From: VGMD01 sp964552055 | GTDB lineage: Bacteria > Chlamydiota > Chlamydiia > Chlamydiales > 2-12-FULL-49-11 | Reading direction: 5' to 3' | Assembly: GCA_964552055.1 (NCBI GenBank) | Contig: CAZKFL010000005.1 | Coordinates: forward strand, 1-64,000 | DNA length: 64,000 nt | Shown: one piece after another, positions 44,710 through 54,332 of the stretch | Numbering within the stretch: position 1 is the stretch's first letter | Layout: every line of letters begins with the position of its first letter | Translations under genes and position numbers: made by a program | The notes under the pieces: generated by a model | Seen by the model: the letters and a program-made list of their open reading frames with translations, nothing else | Databases searched by the model: none | Told to the model about the DNA's origin: nothing

Positions 44710-45738
44710 ATGGACTGGACATCACTATCTTTTGAAGAAATTTCTTTGGCACTTACCACTGCAGGAGAGCCCTCTTTTCGAGCTAAACAGCTTGCTGAGT
44801 GGCTTTATGACAAGTCAGAACTTGACCCTTCCAAAATGACCAATTTTAGTGGCGCATTAAAAGATCTTTTAAAATCTCTCGGCTCTTTTACAGTCCTTGA
44901 GCCCGTAAAAATTCAAGAATCAGAAGATGGCGAAACCTGGAAATTTCTTTGGAAATTGCAGGATGGCGCTCTTATGGAATCTGTCTTAATTTGTGGCGAC
45001 AAACGTCGCACTGTATGCGTCTCCTCACAAGTCGGTTGCCCTGCAAAGTGCGCATTTTGCGCGTCAGGAAAAATGGGGCTCAAACGAAATCTGACCACAG
45101 CCGAAATTGTGGAGCAAGTCCTTCAAATTGATGCGCATCTGAAAACAAAAGGCGAAAGCGTTAACCATATCGTCTACATGGGAATGGGCGAACCCCTTGA
45201 AAATTTCGACGCTGTTGTAAAATCACTTCGCATCCTAACTGATTCAAGACTTTTCGGCCTATCTCAAAGACACATAACACTTTCCACAGTCGGTGTCATC
45301 GAAGGCATCAAAAAACTCTCCGAAGAATCCTTTAAGATTAATTTAGCTCTTTCTCTCCACGCCCCCAACCAAAACATCCGCAAAAAAATCATCCCCTATG
45401 CCCGCAAATATGACTTTGACGAGCTCATGAACGCAGTTGATGACTATCGCGAAGCAACAGGCAGGGACGTCACCTACGAATATACCCTGATTGCAGGAAT
45501 TAACGACCAACCCGAACACGCTGAAGAACTTGCAAAACTTCTCCAATTTAGACAATGCACAGTCAATCTTATCCCCTATAACCCCGTATCCGGCCTCAAT
45601 CTAGAAAAACCCACCCGCGAAAACATTTCTGCATTTAGAGACATCCTCGATGAATACGAAATTGTCCACACCTGCAGGTACACAAAAGGCGATGACATCG
45701 CTGCCGCCTGTGGCCAGCTAGCCCTCCAAGAAGCCTAA
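44710..45738 (+). CDS. rlmN: 23S rRNA (A2503)/tRNA (A37) C2-methyltransferase RlmN
   Basis: The 342-residue radical SAM enzyme methylates C2 of A2503 in 23S rRNA and A37 in some tRNAs. The cluster motif CPAKCAFC (C110, C114, C117) binds the [4Fe-4S], with GMGEPLEN following. The RHITLSTVGV, SLHAPN and C-terminal AACGQLA segments, the latter with the methyl-carrying Cys, are as expected. Length is normal. It ends in TAA immediately followed by the ATG of the RING-like membrane protein. Confidence 0.96.
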   Translation: MDWTSLSFEEISLALTTAGEPSFRAKQLAEWLYDKSELDPSKMTNFSGALKDLLKSLGSFTVLEPVKIQESEDGETWKFLWKLQDGALMESVLICGDKRRTVCVSSQVGCPAKCAFCASGKMGLKRNLTTAEIVEQVLQIDAHLKTKGESVNHIVYMGMGEPLENFDAVVKSLRILTDSRLFGLSQRHITLSTVGVIEGIKKLSEESFKINLALSLHAPNQNIRKKIIPYARKYDFDELMNAVDDYREATGRDVTYEYTLIAGINDQPEHAEELAKLLQFRQCTVNLIPYNPVSGLNLEKPTRENISAFRDILDEYEIVHTCRYTKGDDIAAACGQLALQEA

Positions 45739-46704
45739 ATGATAAATCCTTTAACACTCACCCTAGCAAGCTATACTTTATTCAATATAACTGATGCTTG
45801 CCTTGAAAAACTCCGCCTTACTTCACCTTCTCTACACATAAAGCTGATAACTGATGAAAAAATTAAGTTGGTTTTTGCAACCGTTAAATGGACCTTTCTA
45901 GCTATCAGCACTGTTTATCTATCAGTTCTTACATCAACACAATGGATTCCTGAGGTCGAAGCGCCCTATCATATTGCCCTACTAGTTATGCTTTTTGGAA
46001 CCACACCACTAATAAGTCTATCAATGAAATTAGCTAAGATAACCAGCCGATTTTTTTCCCCCGTTAGATCAAATCTAACTAACCCTAATATATCGATTAC
46101 ATGGAGTGATACCCAGGAAAAAAAATCTCGTTTAACTCTTTCAATTCTACAAACCATATTTAACATTGCACTAATCAGATTCTCCAGACTCCCGTGGGTC
46201 TTTGGAATTAATGCTCTACTAACAACATATACCTCTCTTACAACAGCAAAGCAAAAAGACTTAAAAGCATCTCATAGGATAGATATACCAAGATCTTTGT
46301 ATCACGAACAGCCTCTCGCCTATCATTTTAAATCGTATCTTACTTGTATTGCCCCAAAAAATCCTAGCGCAGAAGACAATTGCACGCTTTGTCATGAAAA
46401 AAAACAACCAGTTGATGCTCAGTTTTGTGCGAATAATCACTCCTATCATACATCCTGTATTATATCTTTGATAAGTCAAAAACTTCCCGCTTTAGCAAGT
46501 GCTGCTAGAATTGGGCGGAATCGCTTCAACAATTATATTTTTTATGAGATTGAAATACCCGCTACTGCACTACCTACCTGCCCCCAATGTGTAACGCAAT
46601 CTCCACTAAATACAATTGAGGTCAGTGTAAAAGACTTCCTTAGAGGGAAAATCAAGAAATTTAAAGCAAAAATTAAAATAACTTCAGAGACTGCTCAAGA
46701 ATAA
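45739..46704 (+). CDS. Membrane protein with a RING-H2 finger (candidate E3 ubiquitin ligase effector)
   Basis: The 321-residue protein has hydrophobic segments near residues 44-66, 75-98 and 133-165, then a cytosolic-looking C-terminal domain. That domain holds C215-x2-C218-x11-C230-x3-H234-x2-H237-x2-C240-x40-C281-x2-C284, which fits the RING-H2 (C3H2C3) consensus exactly, including spacings. Such fingers recruit E2 enzymes in eukaryotic ubiquitin ligases and are found in effectors of environmental chlamydiae. The membrane segments before it suggest placement in the inclusion or host membrane. It starts right after the rlmN stop (TAAATG). Ligase activity and secretion are inference; the Zn ligands are visible. 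No usual RING proline or tryptophan was checked. Confidence 0.8.
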   Translation: MINPLTLTLASYTLFNITDACLEKLRLTSPSLHIKLITDEKIKLVFATVKWTFLAISTVYLSVLTSTQWIPEVEAPYHIALLVMLFGTTPLISLSMKLAKITSRFFSPVRSNLTNPNISITWSDTQEKKSRLTLSILQTIFNIALIRFSRLPWVFGINALLTTYTSLTTAKQKDLKASHRIDIPRSLYHEQPLAYHFKSYLTCIAPKNPSAEDNCTLCHEKKQPVDAQFCANNHSYHTSCIISLISQKLPALASAARIGRNRFNNYIFYEIEIPATALPTCPQCVTQSPLNTIEVSVKDFLRGKIKKFKAKIKITSETAQE

Positions 46705-46737
46705 AGTAAGCGCTGTTTATGAAGCTTAATATAAACT

Positions 46738-47616
46738 CTAAGAAAGTAAAGAGTCGCCCATGTGGCATAAAGTCTCTAACCCTGCTTTAGTGTTTTCTAA
46801 AAGGTCTTCGGCGATTTTTATTTTATTAGGTTCGAAGATTGTTATGACCATTGAAGCGCCAAAGGAAAAATACCCCATTTCATCACCTCGAAAATAAGAC
46901 TTCTTTGCATGGTAAGTAAAATTGATGCTGCCAACGTTTGTTGCTCCAATTGCAATAAATGGCGTGTTTCCATAAGCTTCGCTTTCTAAACTAACCACAA
47001 CTCTTTTATTTTGTGAAAGATAAGAAATATTAGTTTTGAGAGAGAGCGGATTTACTGAAAACAGGTATCCGCCAATTAATTTTGGATAGGAAGGTTTGCA
47101 ATCAATTGGAAAGTGAAATCTGTGATAATCAGGTGGAGCAAGCCTTGCAATGATTAAAGCGCCACCTTCGTATTTATTTGCTTCCTTTTCTGAAACACCG
47201 AGCAATTTGGGAAGTGATAACTTCTGCCCTTTTACCCAAATTTCCTGAGAAAGCCCTATATTTTCAAATGCAAGATACCTACCGTCTGCAGGAGCGACAA
47301 TCCCATCTTTAGAAATGGGGCGGGCATCTTTTTTTAGTTTTCGAATAAAAAAGTCATTAAACGTAGCAAATTCCTGAGTCTCACTTTCTTCTAAGCTCAC
47401 TTGAAATTTTTTAACAAATGGAGCTATTTGCTTTTTTGAAAATCTACTTTTCTGCCAAAGACCGAATAAATAAGAGCCAAGCGGGAGTTTGGAGACAAGC
47501 AGGCGTGCGCATTTAGAGAGAATTGTTTGTTTATAAATCAGTTGGAGCACCGACTTACCGTAAACAATCTCTTCCATTACTTTTTTAGTTTTTCTCTCTA
47601 CAATATGAATAGTCAT
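46738..47616 (-). CDS. psd: Phosphatidylserine decarboxylase proenzyme
   Basis: The 292-residue membrane enzyme converts phosphatidylserine to phosphatidylethanolamine. Blocks seen are FFIRKLKKDARPI, APADGRYLAFENI, IARLAPPDYHRFHFP, and GSINFTYHAKK. The self-cleavage site that creates the pyruvoyl group reads FSFGASMVI with S255, where GST or GSS is more usual. Length fits the longer (type II-like) group. TATAAA is 7 bases before the ATG. It is divergent from secA across 40 bases. Confidence 0.93.
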   Translation of the reverse strand: MTIHIVERKTKKVMEEIVYGKSVLQLIYKQTILSKCARLLVSKLPLGSYLFGLWQKSRFSKKQIAPFVKKFQVSLEESETQEFATFNDFFIRKLKKDARPISKDGIVAPADGRYLAFENIGLSQEIWVKGQKLSLPKLLGVSEKEANKYEGGALIIARLAPPDYHRFHFPIDCKPSYPKLIGGYLFSVNPLSLKTNISYLSQNKRVVVSLESEAYGNTPFIAIGATNVGSINFTYHAKKSYFRGDEMGYFSFGASMVITIFEPNKIKIAEDLLENTKAGLETLCHMGDSLLS

Positions 47617-47656
47617 AAAAGTGTTTATAGGATAAAATAAAACCTTAGAAATTTAA

Positions 47657-50578
47657 ATGATAGTGAAAATGTTGCATCTATTAAAGAAAATTTTTGGAAC
47701 ACAGCAAACGCGCCTTGTAGCGCGGTACTTCCGCATCGTTAAGAAAATTAATGAAAAAGCAGAAGAGCTTAAAACGTTAACTGATGATGAGCTCCGCGCT
47801 AAAACAACCGAGTTCAAAGAGCGCTTAAAAAATGGCGCTACTACCGATGATCTTCTTGTTGAAGCGTATGCTGTCGTAAAAAATGTTTGCAGAAGACTGA
47901 TCGGAACAGATATTCATGTATCGGGCTACAATCAAAAATGGGATATGGTTCCCTATGATGTACAGCTTGTAGGCGCTATTGGTATGCATTATGGCGCAAT
48001 TGCCGAAATGCAAACAGGTGAAGGAAAAACGCTCACCTCTGCTATGCCTCTCTATCTTCATGCTTTAACAGGAAAGCCGACACACCTTGTTACCGTTAAT
48101 GACTATTTAGCAAAACGGGATGCCGAATGGATAGGATCTATTTTTAAATGGCTCGGATTAACAGTTGCCGTTCTGACTAATGACATTCCCCTTGAAAAAA
48201 GACGCGCTCAATACCTAGCTGATATTGTATACGGAACAGCTTCAGAATTCGGATTTGACTACCTCCGCGACAACTCGATGGCAACCACAAAAGAACAGCA
48301 ATGCCAAAGAGGGTACTACTTTGCAATTATTGATGAAGTTGACTCTATATTAATTGATGAAGCAAGAACGCCGCTCATTATTTCAGGACCCTCATCTGTT
48401 TCTAGACAGATGTACGACGTTTTAAAAGATCCTGTTAACGAAATGGTTAAGCTCCAAAGAGATGAATGCAACAAACTAGCGTCAGAAGCAAGACGCGTTT
48501 TGGAAAAACTCCACCTTCTGGAAGAAACTACAGAATCATCGAAATTGTCTAAAGAAGATGGGATAGAACTTGAGCATGCCCTTAAAAAATTATGGCTTGT
48601 CTCTAAAGGGACTCCTATCAATAAAATTTTAAAGCGAATACGCGAAAACCCCGATTTACGTGCAAAACTAGATGCGCTTGAAACCTATTTTTGGGGTGAT
48701 CAAAATAAAGAAGAGCGCTTAGAAGCTCTTGCAAAACTATATATCATTGTTGATGAACGAAATAACGAGTATGAACTCACAGACCTTGGTATCAAACATT
48801 GGAAAGGCGATCCTCATGCATTTACGATGCTGGATCTCGGATACGAATATGCAATAATTGATCAAAGCGATCTTTTCACTGACGAAGAAAAAATGCAGAA
48901 AAAAGTAGAGCTTCGAGAAGCCGATTCCCATCGAAAAGAAGTGTCTCACAATGTACGCCAACTTTTTAGAGCTCACCTTCTAATGGAAAAAGATGTCGAT
49001 TACATTGTTCAAGAAGGAAAAATTGTCATTATTGATGAAAATACAGGCAGAGCTCAGCCGGGTCGTAGATTCTCTGATGGTCTTCACCAAGCAATTGAAG
49101 CAAAGGAAAGCGTTGCTATACAGAAAGAAACACAAACCTACGCAACAATTACCTTACAAAACTATTTTAGGCTTTATGCAAGACTTGCCGGCATGACAGG
49201 TACTGCAATGACTGAGGCGCAGGAATTAAAAGAGATTTACAAGATCGATGTACTTGAAATCCCTACTAATAAAAAGTGCCAAAGAGCTGATCTGAACGAC
49301 GAAATCTATATGACAGAGCGTGAAAAATACAACGCTATCATTAAGGAGCTCGTAGAAATCCATGCAAAAGGCAGACCGATCCTGATTGGTACGGAAACCG
49401 TTGAAATCTCTGAAAAATTGTCACGGATATTAAAAAGCCATAACCTTCCTCACACCGTTCTCAATGCTAAACAAAACGATAAAGAAGCGGAAATTGTAGC
49501 AGCTGCAGGTCAAAAAGATGCGATTACTGTATCGACAAACATGGCGGGACGCGGGACCGATATTAAGCTTGGAGAAGGCGTTGCAGCTCTCGGCGGACTT
49601 CATGTTGTTGGAACTTCAAGACACCAGTCACGTAGAATTGACAGACAACTTCGAGGCCGTTCCGGCAGACAAGGCGATCCAGGTTCCTCTAAATTTTACG
49701 TTTCATTTGAAGACTCTCTTATGAGGCTATTTGCATCGAATAAACTGACAACCATTTTACAAAAATTTCGTCCTCCAGAAGGTGAAGCAATCTCTGCCCC
49801 TATTCTAAACAGATCAATTGAGACTGCACAAAAACGAATTGAGCAAAGAAATTACACGATCCGAAAGCACACTCTTGAATTTGATGATGTAATGAATAAG
49901 CACCGTACAGAAGTCTATAGCTTCCGAAACGAGATTCTCCACACAGAAAACCTACTGCCTCTGTCTGAAGAAATTTTAGAAACATTTTGCAACACCTTAA
50001 GTGAACCTTACTTTCAAAACAGACTCGAAGAAAATGGATGGCTTCCTGAAGAATACCGCAAAGCATTAATTACACATTTTCCCGTAACCATAGAAGAAAA
50101 TGCATTCTCCAGTGAACATCTAACACTCGAAGAAATAGAAACAATTGCGGCAAATCTCATTACCACTGCCTTTAAAGACAAAGTAAGAAGAGAAGCTGAA
50201 ATGGTTGGCATCATGCAGCTTATGAGCGGAAAGGAACCAAATCCCCTGATCATCATGCAAAACATCATCAGGTCTCTTCTCATACAATCAGTTGATAAGC
50301 ACTGGCAAGAACACCTTCTCTCCATAGATCATCTCCGGACAGAAGTCTCTATGCGTACAGTTGCCCAGAAAGATCCCCTCATGGAATTTAAACACGAAGC
50401 GTTTGCCCTCTTTGAGAAGTTTTCCAAAAAAGTAAGACAAGACATTAGTCACCTTCTTTTTTCATTTGGCATTGCAATTCCTGATAACCAAGAACTCAAA
50501 AAAGCGATCTCTCAAGTCCGTATTATGGGCTATCCACCTGCACTCAAACTCGCCCTCGCCCCTCTTGCTAACAAATAG
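47657..50578 (+). CDS. secA: Protein translocase ATPase SecA
   Basis: The 973-residue motor drives Sec-dependent export across the inner membrane. The Walker A is AEMQTGEGKTLTSA, and IIDEVDSILIDEARTPLIIS is the DEVD box. THLVTVNDYLAKRDAEW, NMAGRGTDIKL and GRSGRQGDPG follow in family order. There is an insertion of about 70 residues after the second motif (around 260-350). It lacks the C-terminal Cys-rich zinc finger, ending PALKLALAPLANK. Two nearby ATGs (residues 1 and 5) are possible starts. It likely exports the autotransporter and secreted proteins in this window. Confidence 0.97.
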   Translation: MIVKMLHLLKKIFGTQQTRLVARYFRIVKKINEKAEELKTLTDDELRAKTTEFKERLKNGATTDDLLVEAYAVVKNVCRRLIGTDIHVSGYNQKWDMVPYDVQLVGAIGMHYGAIAEMQTGEGKTLTSAMPLYLHALTGKPTHLVTVNDYLAKRDAEWIGSIFKWLGLTVAVLTNDIPLEKRRAQYLADIVYGTASEFGFDYLRDNSMATTKEQQCQRGYYFAIIDEVDSILIDEARTPLIISGPSSVSRQMYDVLKDPVNEMVKLQRDECNKLASEARRVLEKLHLLEETTESSKLSKEDGIELEHALKKLWLVSKGTPINKILKRIRENPDLRAKLDALETYFWGDQNKEERLEALAKLYIIVDERNNEYELTDLGIKHWKGDPHAFTMLDLGYEYAIIDQSDLFTDEEKMQKKVELREADSHRKEVSHNVRQLFRAHLLMEKDVDYIVQEGKIVIIDENTGRAQPGRRFSDGLHQAIEAKESVAIQKETQTYATITLQNYFRLYARLAGMTGTAMTEAQELKEIYKIDVLEIPTNKKCQRADLNDEIYMTEREKYNAIIKELVEIHAKGRPILIGTETVEISEKLSRILKSHNLPHTVLNAKQNDKEAEIVAAAGQKDAITVSTNMAGRGTDIKLGEGVAALGGLHVVGTSRHQSRRIDRQLRGRSGRQGDPGSSKFYVSFEDSLMRLFASNKLTTILQKFRPPEGEAISAPILNRSIETAQKRIEQRNYTIRKHTLEFDDVMNKHRTEVYSFRNEILHTENLLPLSEEILETFCNTLSEPYFQNRLEENGWLPEEYRKALITHFPVTIEENAFSSEHLTLEEIETIAANLITTAFKDKVRREAEMVGIMQLMSGKEPNPLIIMQNIIRSLLIQSVDKHWQEHLLSIDHLRTEVSMRTVAQKDPLMEFKHEAFALFEKFSKKVRQDISHLLFSFGIAIPDNQELKKAISQVRIMGYPPALKLALAPLANK

Positions 50579-50590
50579 CGAGGCTGTTAG

Positions 50591-51394
50591 ATGATAAAGC
50601 AGCTAGCATTTTTTTTGTTTGTACTAACTAGCAGTTTAGGCGCAACTCCCATTAAAGATTATACAATTGATTCTAAAGCACTTTCTGAGCTCGCTTTAGC
50701 CTTTGATATTACTGATAATCAAAATATTGTTGAAGAGACCCAAAAAAAGTGGCTCCGAAAAAACGGCCAAGAAAGGTGGGAAGTAGATAAACTTGATTCA
50801 AATTTATCTAATTTTGTGTTGAGTTGGGCAAATGAGAATGGATTTTTTGAAGAACGGACACCTTCATCTTTAACCTATGATAAAGCCTTTATTCTAGGAG
50901 CAACTACCTCTCGAATGAAAATGCGACTAGAGCATCTTAAAAAACTTTGGATAAATGGCATTAGATTTTCCGAAGTAGTTTGGCTGACAGGTGAAAGACC
51001 ACTTGATGAAAGAGTTGATACACTATTAGATCTTTGTAAAACGGAATCAGACGCTGCTAAAATCGTTTGGGAAAGCAGTGACTTACCACAAGATATGGCT
51101 AACTTACCCGTTACATTTATCTCTGTCCCTATGAAAATTGAGAAGGGAAATCTTATTCGCCCCAACACAGCAGACACTATTCTTGCTTATGTAGAGAAAG
51201 CTAAGGATCCTATCAAAGCTTTATTCATCTCAAACCAGCCCTATTGTAATTACCAATTTGCTGTAATTAAAAAGTTCTTACCTGAAGAATTTATCTTTGA
51301 CATTGCTGGTCCGGGTGTCGATTCTGAAAACAGCACTATTAATGCCGCAGTCATTCTTGATTCTATCGCTAGAGAACTTTATCTCTCATCCTAA
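50591..51394 (+). CDS. Putative secreted protein of unknown function
   Basis: The 267-residue product has a Sec signal peptide (MIKQLAFFLFVLTSSLGA, cleavage near residue 19). The mature part contains FILGATTSRMKMRLEHLKKL and IKALFISNQPYCNYQFAVIK, then FDIAGPGVDSENSTINAAVI. The order of an LGA-type strand with Arg, a later loop and a C-terminal helix recalls the DUF218 (SanA/YdcF) layout, but the match is weak and I do not assign it. It begins 12 bases after secA and may be co-transcribed. It is convergent with a zinc-ribbon gene 21 bases away. Confidence 0.65.
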   Translation: MIKQLAFFLFVLTSSLGATPIKDYTIDSKALSELALAFDITDNQNIVEETQKKWLRKNGQERWEVDKLDSNLSNFVLSWANENGFFEERTPSSLTYDKAFILGATTSRMKMRLEHLKKLWINGIRFSEVVWLTGERPLDERVDTLLDLCKTESDAAKIVWESSDLPQDMANLPVTFISVPMKIEKGNLIRPNTADTILAYVEKAKDPIKALFISNQPYCNYQFAVIKKFLPEEFIFDIAGPGVDSENSTINAAVILDSIARELYLSS

Positions 51395-51415
51395 GAACCT
51401 CTATTGAATTCTTTG

Positions 51416-51916
51416 TTATTCAGCGGTAGGAGGTGCAAACTTAAGTTTCTTCCAGCCTTGATACAGAAAGAGAACTGATAAAATTAGATAAAGTGGCCAG
51501 TACTTACTTTTCCATTCAAGCGCTACTTTGCCTTGATCGGAAAGAAAAAACAGGAGCCAAGCAAGTGTGAAAAGCCATCCACCAATAGATAAAAGAAGAA
51601 TTGAACCAAGTTTACTACTTTCTTCCGCATTCAATTTAGGAGAAACTTTTTTTTCTCTTTTCTTTTCTGGAACTTTTTCTTCGACAATTTCTTCTTCGGG
51701 TTCTTCAGGAGCTATAATACCAAATCTGCTAGAAGTTTTGTCTGGAGAATACGGCGGCTGATAAAGTCCTGCAAGACTATCTTCTGTTTGATAGGGAGTC
51801 CTAACTTTTGTAGCGCCCTTAGAAAATGAAGAACCACAGTATCTGCAATCCTCAGCTTCAAACGGTACATTCCCTTCACAAAAGGGACACATCTTTACTT
51901 TTTCCTTCAAGCCCAT
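51416..51916 (-). CDS. Zinc-ribbon membrane protein
   Basis: The 166-residue protein begins with a zinc ribbon (CPFCEGNVPFEAEDCRYCG: C-x2-C ... C-x2-C, residues 10-28). A charged, Glu/Lys-rich middle (EEPEEEIVEEKVPEKKREKK) follows, and two membrane segments near the C-terminus (about 107-126 and 135-152). The family is unassigned; bacterial proteins of this kind are often membrane-linked with unknown roles. It is divergent from lpdA across 54 bases. Confidence 0.7.
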   Translation of the reverse strand: MGLKEKVKMCPFCEGNVPFEAEDCRYCGSSFSKGATKVRTPYQTEDSLAGLYQPPYSPDKTSSRFGIIAPEEPEEEIVEEKVPEKKREKKVSPKLNAEESSKLGSILLLSIGGWLFTLAWLLFFLSDQGKVALEWKSKYWPLYLILSVLFLYQGWKKLKFAPPTAE

Positions 51917-51973
51917 ATTTCTATATTACTCATTACAGTTGATTTTTAGAAGTTCTTTGTATATACAGAAGTG

Positions 51974-53365
51974 ATGGAATATGATGTGATTGTGATAGGC
52001 GGCGGTCCTGGAGGTTATGTCTCAAGCATTAAGGCAGCTCAACTTGGCTTAAAAGTAGCTCTCATTGAAAAAGAAAAAGTGGGCGGTACTTGTCTTTTAA
52101 GAGGATGTATTCCCACAAAAACTTTGATTGCAAATGCTCATGTCGTTTCAATGATTCAAAAGGCTAGCAACTTTGGAGTTACTGTCGATGGATTTCACAT
52201 TAACTATGCAAAAATGAAAGAAAGAAAAGATGGGGTTATCGACACTCTCTGGAAGGGCGTGACGCATCTTATTCGAACAAATGGAATTTATTTTTTTACA
52301 GGTACAGCCTCTTTTATTTCACCAAATGAAATCAAAATTAAAGGAGAGCATCCAAATATTATTCGGGGCAAAAAAATTATCATCGCAACAGGTTCTGTTC
52401 CCTCGACAATTTTGTCCGCACCTATTGACTACCACCTGATTCATGACTCAACCTCCATATTAGAACTTACAAAGCTTCCTAAATCACTGATTATTCTTGG
52501 CGCTGGTTATATTGGATGTGAATTTGCCTCGCTTTTTTCTGAGCTCGGCGTAAATGTAACACTTGTAGAATTTCTTCCAGGAATTGTATGGACCCAAGGA
52601 AAAACCATCTCCGAATTTCTCACAAAATCGTTTATCAAAAAAGGAATAGAGCTGAAGTGTAGTGTAAAAATGGAAACGTGTAAGAAAAATGAAAATGGAG
52701 TGACTCTCTCCTTAAGTGACGGCACATCTCTTGATGCAGACATGCTTCTAGTTTCCGTTGGAAGAAAGCCCTATACAGACGATTTAAATTTGGGAGGCGC
52801 AGGAATTGGAACAACTGCCCACGGTTTTATTCCTGTGAATGAAAAAATGGAAACGGACGTTAAAGGGATTTATGCAATCGGTGATGTAACCGGAAAATCC
52901 ATGCTTGCACACTCAGCTTCACATCAAGGCATCATAGCCGCACAAAACTGTGCTGGCAAATCAGAAAAAATGCACTACGAAGCAATTCCAGCAGTGATAT
53001 TTACAGACCCTGAAATTGCAACAGTTGGCTATACACTTGAGCTTGCAAAAGAAAAAGGATTTGATGCTAGAAGCGATCGATTTCCCTTTGCAGCTCTTGG
53101 GAAAGCTATGGCGGGTCTTGAAACAGAAGGATACGCAGAACTTGTAACAGAAAAGAAAACAGGACGAATTTTGGGAGCCTTTTTAGTCGGCAGTAATGCT
53201 GGTAATCTGATCTCCGAAATGACTTTAGCAATTGATAATGAAATCACTCTTGAAGCGCTCATTAATACCATCCATCCCCACCCAACTCTTTCTGAGAGCT
53301 TTGCAGAAGCAGCATTGCTCGCTCTTGGAATGCCCATTCACCTTCCTCCCCCACAAAAAAAATGA
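51974..53365 (+). CDS. lpdA: Dihydrolipoyl dehydrogenase
   Basis: The 463-residue FAD flavoenzyme (E3) reoxidises lipoamide in 2-oxoacid dehydrogenase complexes. It shows YDVIVIGGGPGGYVSSIKAA at the N-terminus, the redox disulfide in GGTCLLRGCIPTKTL, the NAD-binding LIILGAGYIGCEFASLF, AIGDVTGKSMLAHSA, and the C-terminal HPHPTLSE active-site His-Glu. I start at the ATG at 51974. TATACA is 6 bases before it. It overlaps lipA by 4 bases, as in Chlamydia. Confidence 0.96.
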   Translation: MEYDVIVIGGGPGGYVSSIKAAQLGLKVALIEKEKVGGTCLLRGCIPTKTLIANAHVVSMIQKASNFGVTVDGFHINYAKMKERKDGVIDTLWKGVTHLIRTNGIYFFTGTASFISPNEIKIKGEHPNIIRGKKIIIATGSVPSTILSAPIDYHLIHDSTSILELTKLPKSLIILGAGYIGCEFASLFSELGVNVTLVEFLPGIVWTQGKTISEFLTKSFIKKGIELKCSVKMETCKKNENGVTLSLSDGTSLDADMLLVSVGRKPYTDDLNLGGAGIGTTAHGFIPVNEKMETDVKGIYAIGDVTGKSMLAHSASHQGIIAAQNCAGKSEKMHYEAIPAVIFTDPEIATVGYTLELAKEKGFDARSDRFPFAALGKAMAGLETEGYAELVTEKKTGRILGAFLVGSNAGNLISEMTLAIDNEITLEALINTIHPHPTLSESFAEAALLALGMPIHLPPPQKK

Positions 53366-54291
53366 GTGACGCCCTCTTTGATTCAAAACCCAAACTAAAT
53401 AGGCTACCTGTAAATCCGGATGCCACATCAATAGGAAGGTTTCCTAAATGGCTTCACATCCCTATGCTTACAGGAAAAAACCTCTTCCAAACAGATTCTA
53501 TCTTAAAAAAATATAATGTAAACACTGTATGCGAAGAAGCTAAGTGCCCTAACAGACTCGAATGCTTCTCTAAAAAAACGGCTACTTTTCTTCTCCTCGG
53601 CAAAGAATGCACAAGAGCGTGTGGCTTTTGCGAAATCGATTTTGCAAAAACTCCCAGGCCACCCGAAGAGGATGAGCCTATACGAATTGCATTATCCGTC
53701 AAAGAACTTGGTCTCAAACACGTTGTTCTCACAATGGTAGCCCGTGATGACCTTTCTGATGGAGGCGCAAACCACCTAGCAAAAGTTATTTACGAAATAA
53801 GAAATCAAAATTCAGGAACTACAATTGAAGTGCTTACCTCTGATTTCTCAGGCAACTTAAATTCAGTTGATATTGTGCTAAACATGGGGCCAGAAATTTA
53901 TAACTACAACATCGAAACTGTCAAAAGATTAACCCCACAAGTGCGTCATAAAGCAACATACGAAAGGACCCTTACAATCCTCTCTCATATCAAAAGCTCC
54001 AAAAAAGCAACCTTTGTCAAATCTGGCCTTATGTTAGGCTTAGGAGAGACATCAGAGGAAGTCCAAGAAACAATCCGCGATTTGCATGCAGCCGGAGTCG
54101 ACATTATCACAATCGGCCAATACCTCCAACCCTCCCGCAAGAAACTCATCGTCAAAGAATTTATAACACCTGCAACCTTCAAAGCGTATGAAACCTACGC
54201 AAACTCAATCGGCATTCCACACACCTATTCCGGTCCTTTTGTCCGCTCCAGCCACAACGCCGCCGCCATCCTAAACAAACTCACTAAATAA
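53362..54291 (+). CDS. lipA: Lipoyl synthase
   Basis: The 309-residue radical SAM enzyme inserts two sulfurs into octanoyl groups on E2 and H proteins. The N-terminal auxiliary cluster motif CEEAKCPNRLEC (C-x4-C-x5-C) and the SAM cluster motif CTRACGFC (C-x3-C-x2-C) are intact, and the C-terminal SSHNA region carries the conserved serine. Translation is coupled to lpdA by ATGA overlap, and both serve lipoate-dependent complexes. Confidence 0.97.
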   Translation: MSDALFDSKPKLNRLPVNPDATSIGRFPKWLHIPMLTGKNLFQTDSILKKYNVNTVCEEAKCPNRLECFSKKTATFLLLGKECTRACGFCEIDFAKTPRPPEEDEPIRIALSVKELGLKHVVLTMVARDDLSDGGANHLAKVIYEIRNQNSGTTIEVLTSDFSGNLNSVDIVLNMGPEIYNYNIETVKRLTPQVRHKATYERTLTILSHIKSSKKATFVKSGLMLGLGETSEEVQETIRDLHAAGVDIITIGQYLQPSRKKLIVKEFITPATFKAYETYANSIGIPHTYSGPFVRSSHNAAAILNKLTK

Positions 54292-54332
54292 TTCGATGGA
54301 TTTTTTTTAGGCATCTGTTATCATTGTGGTAT

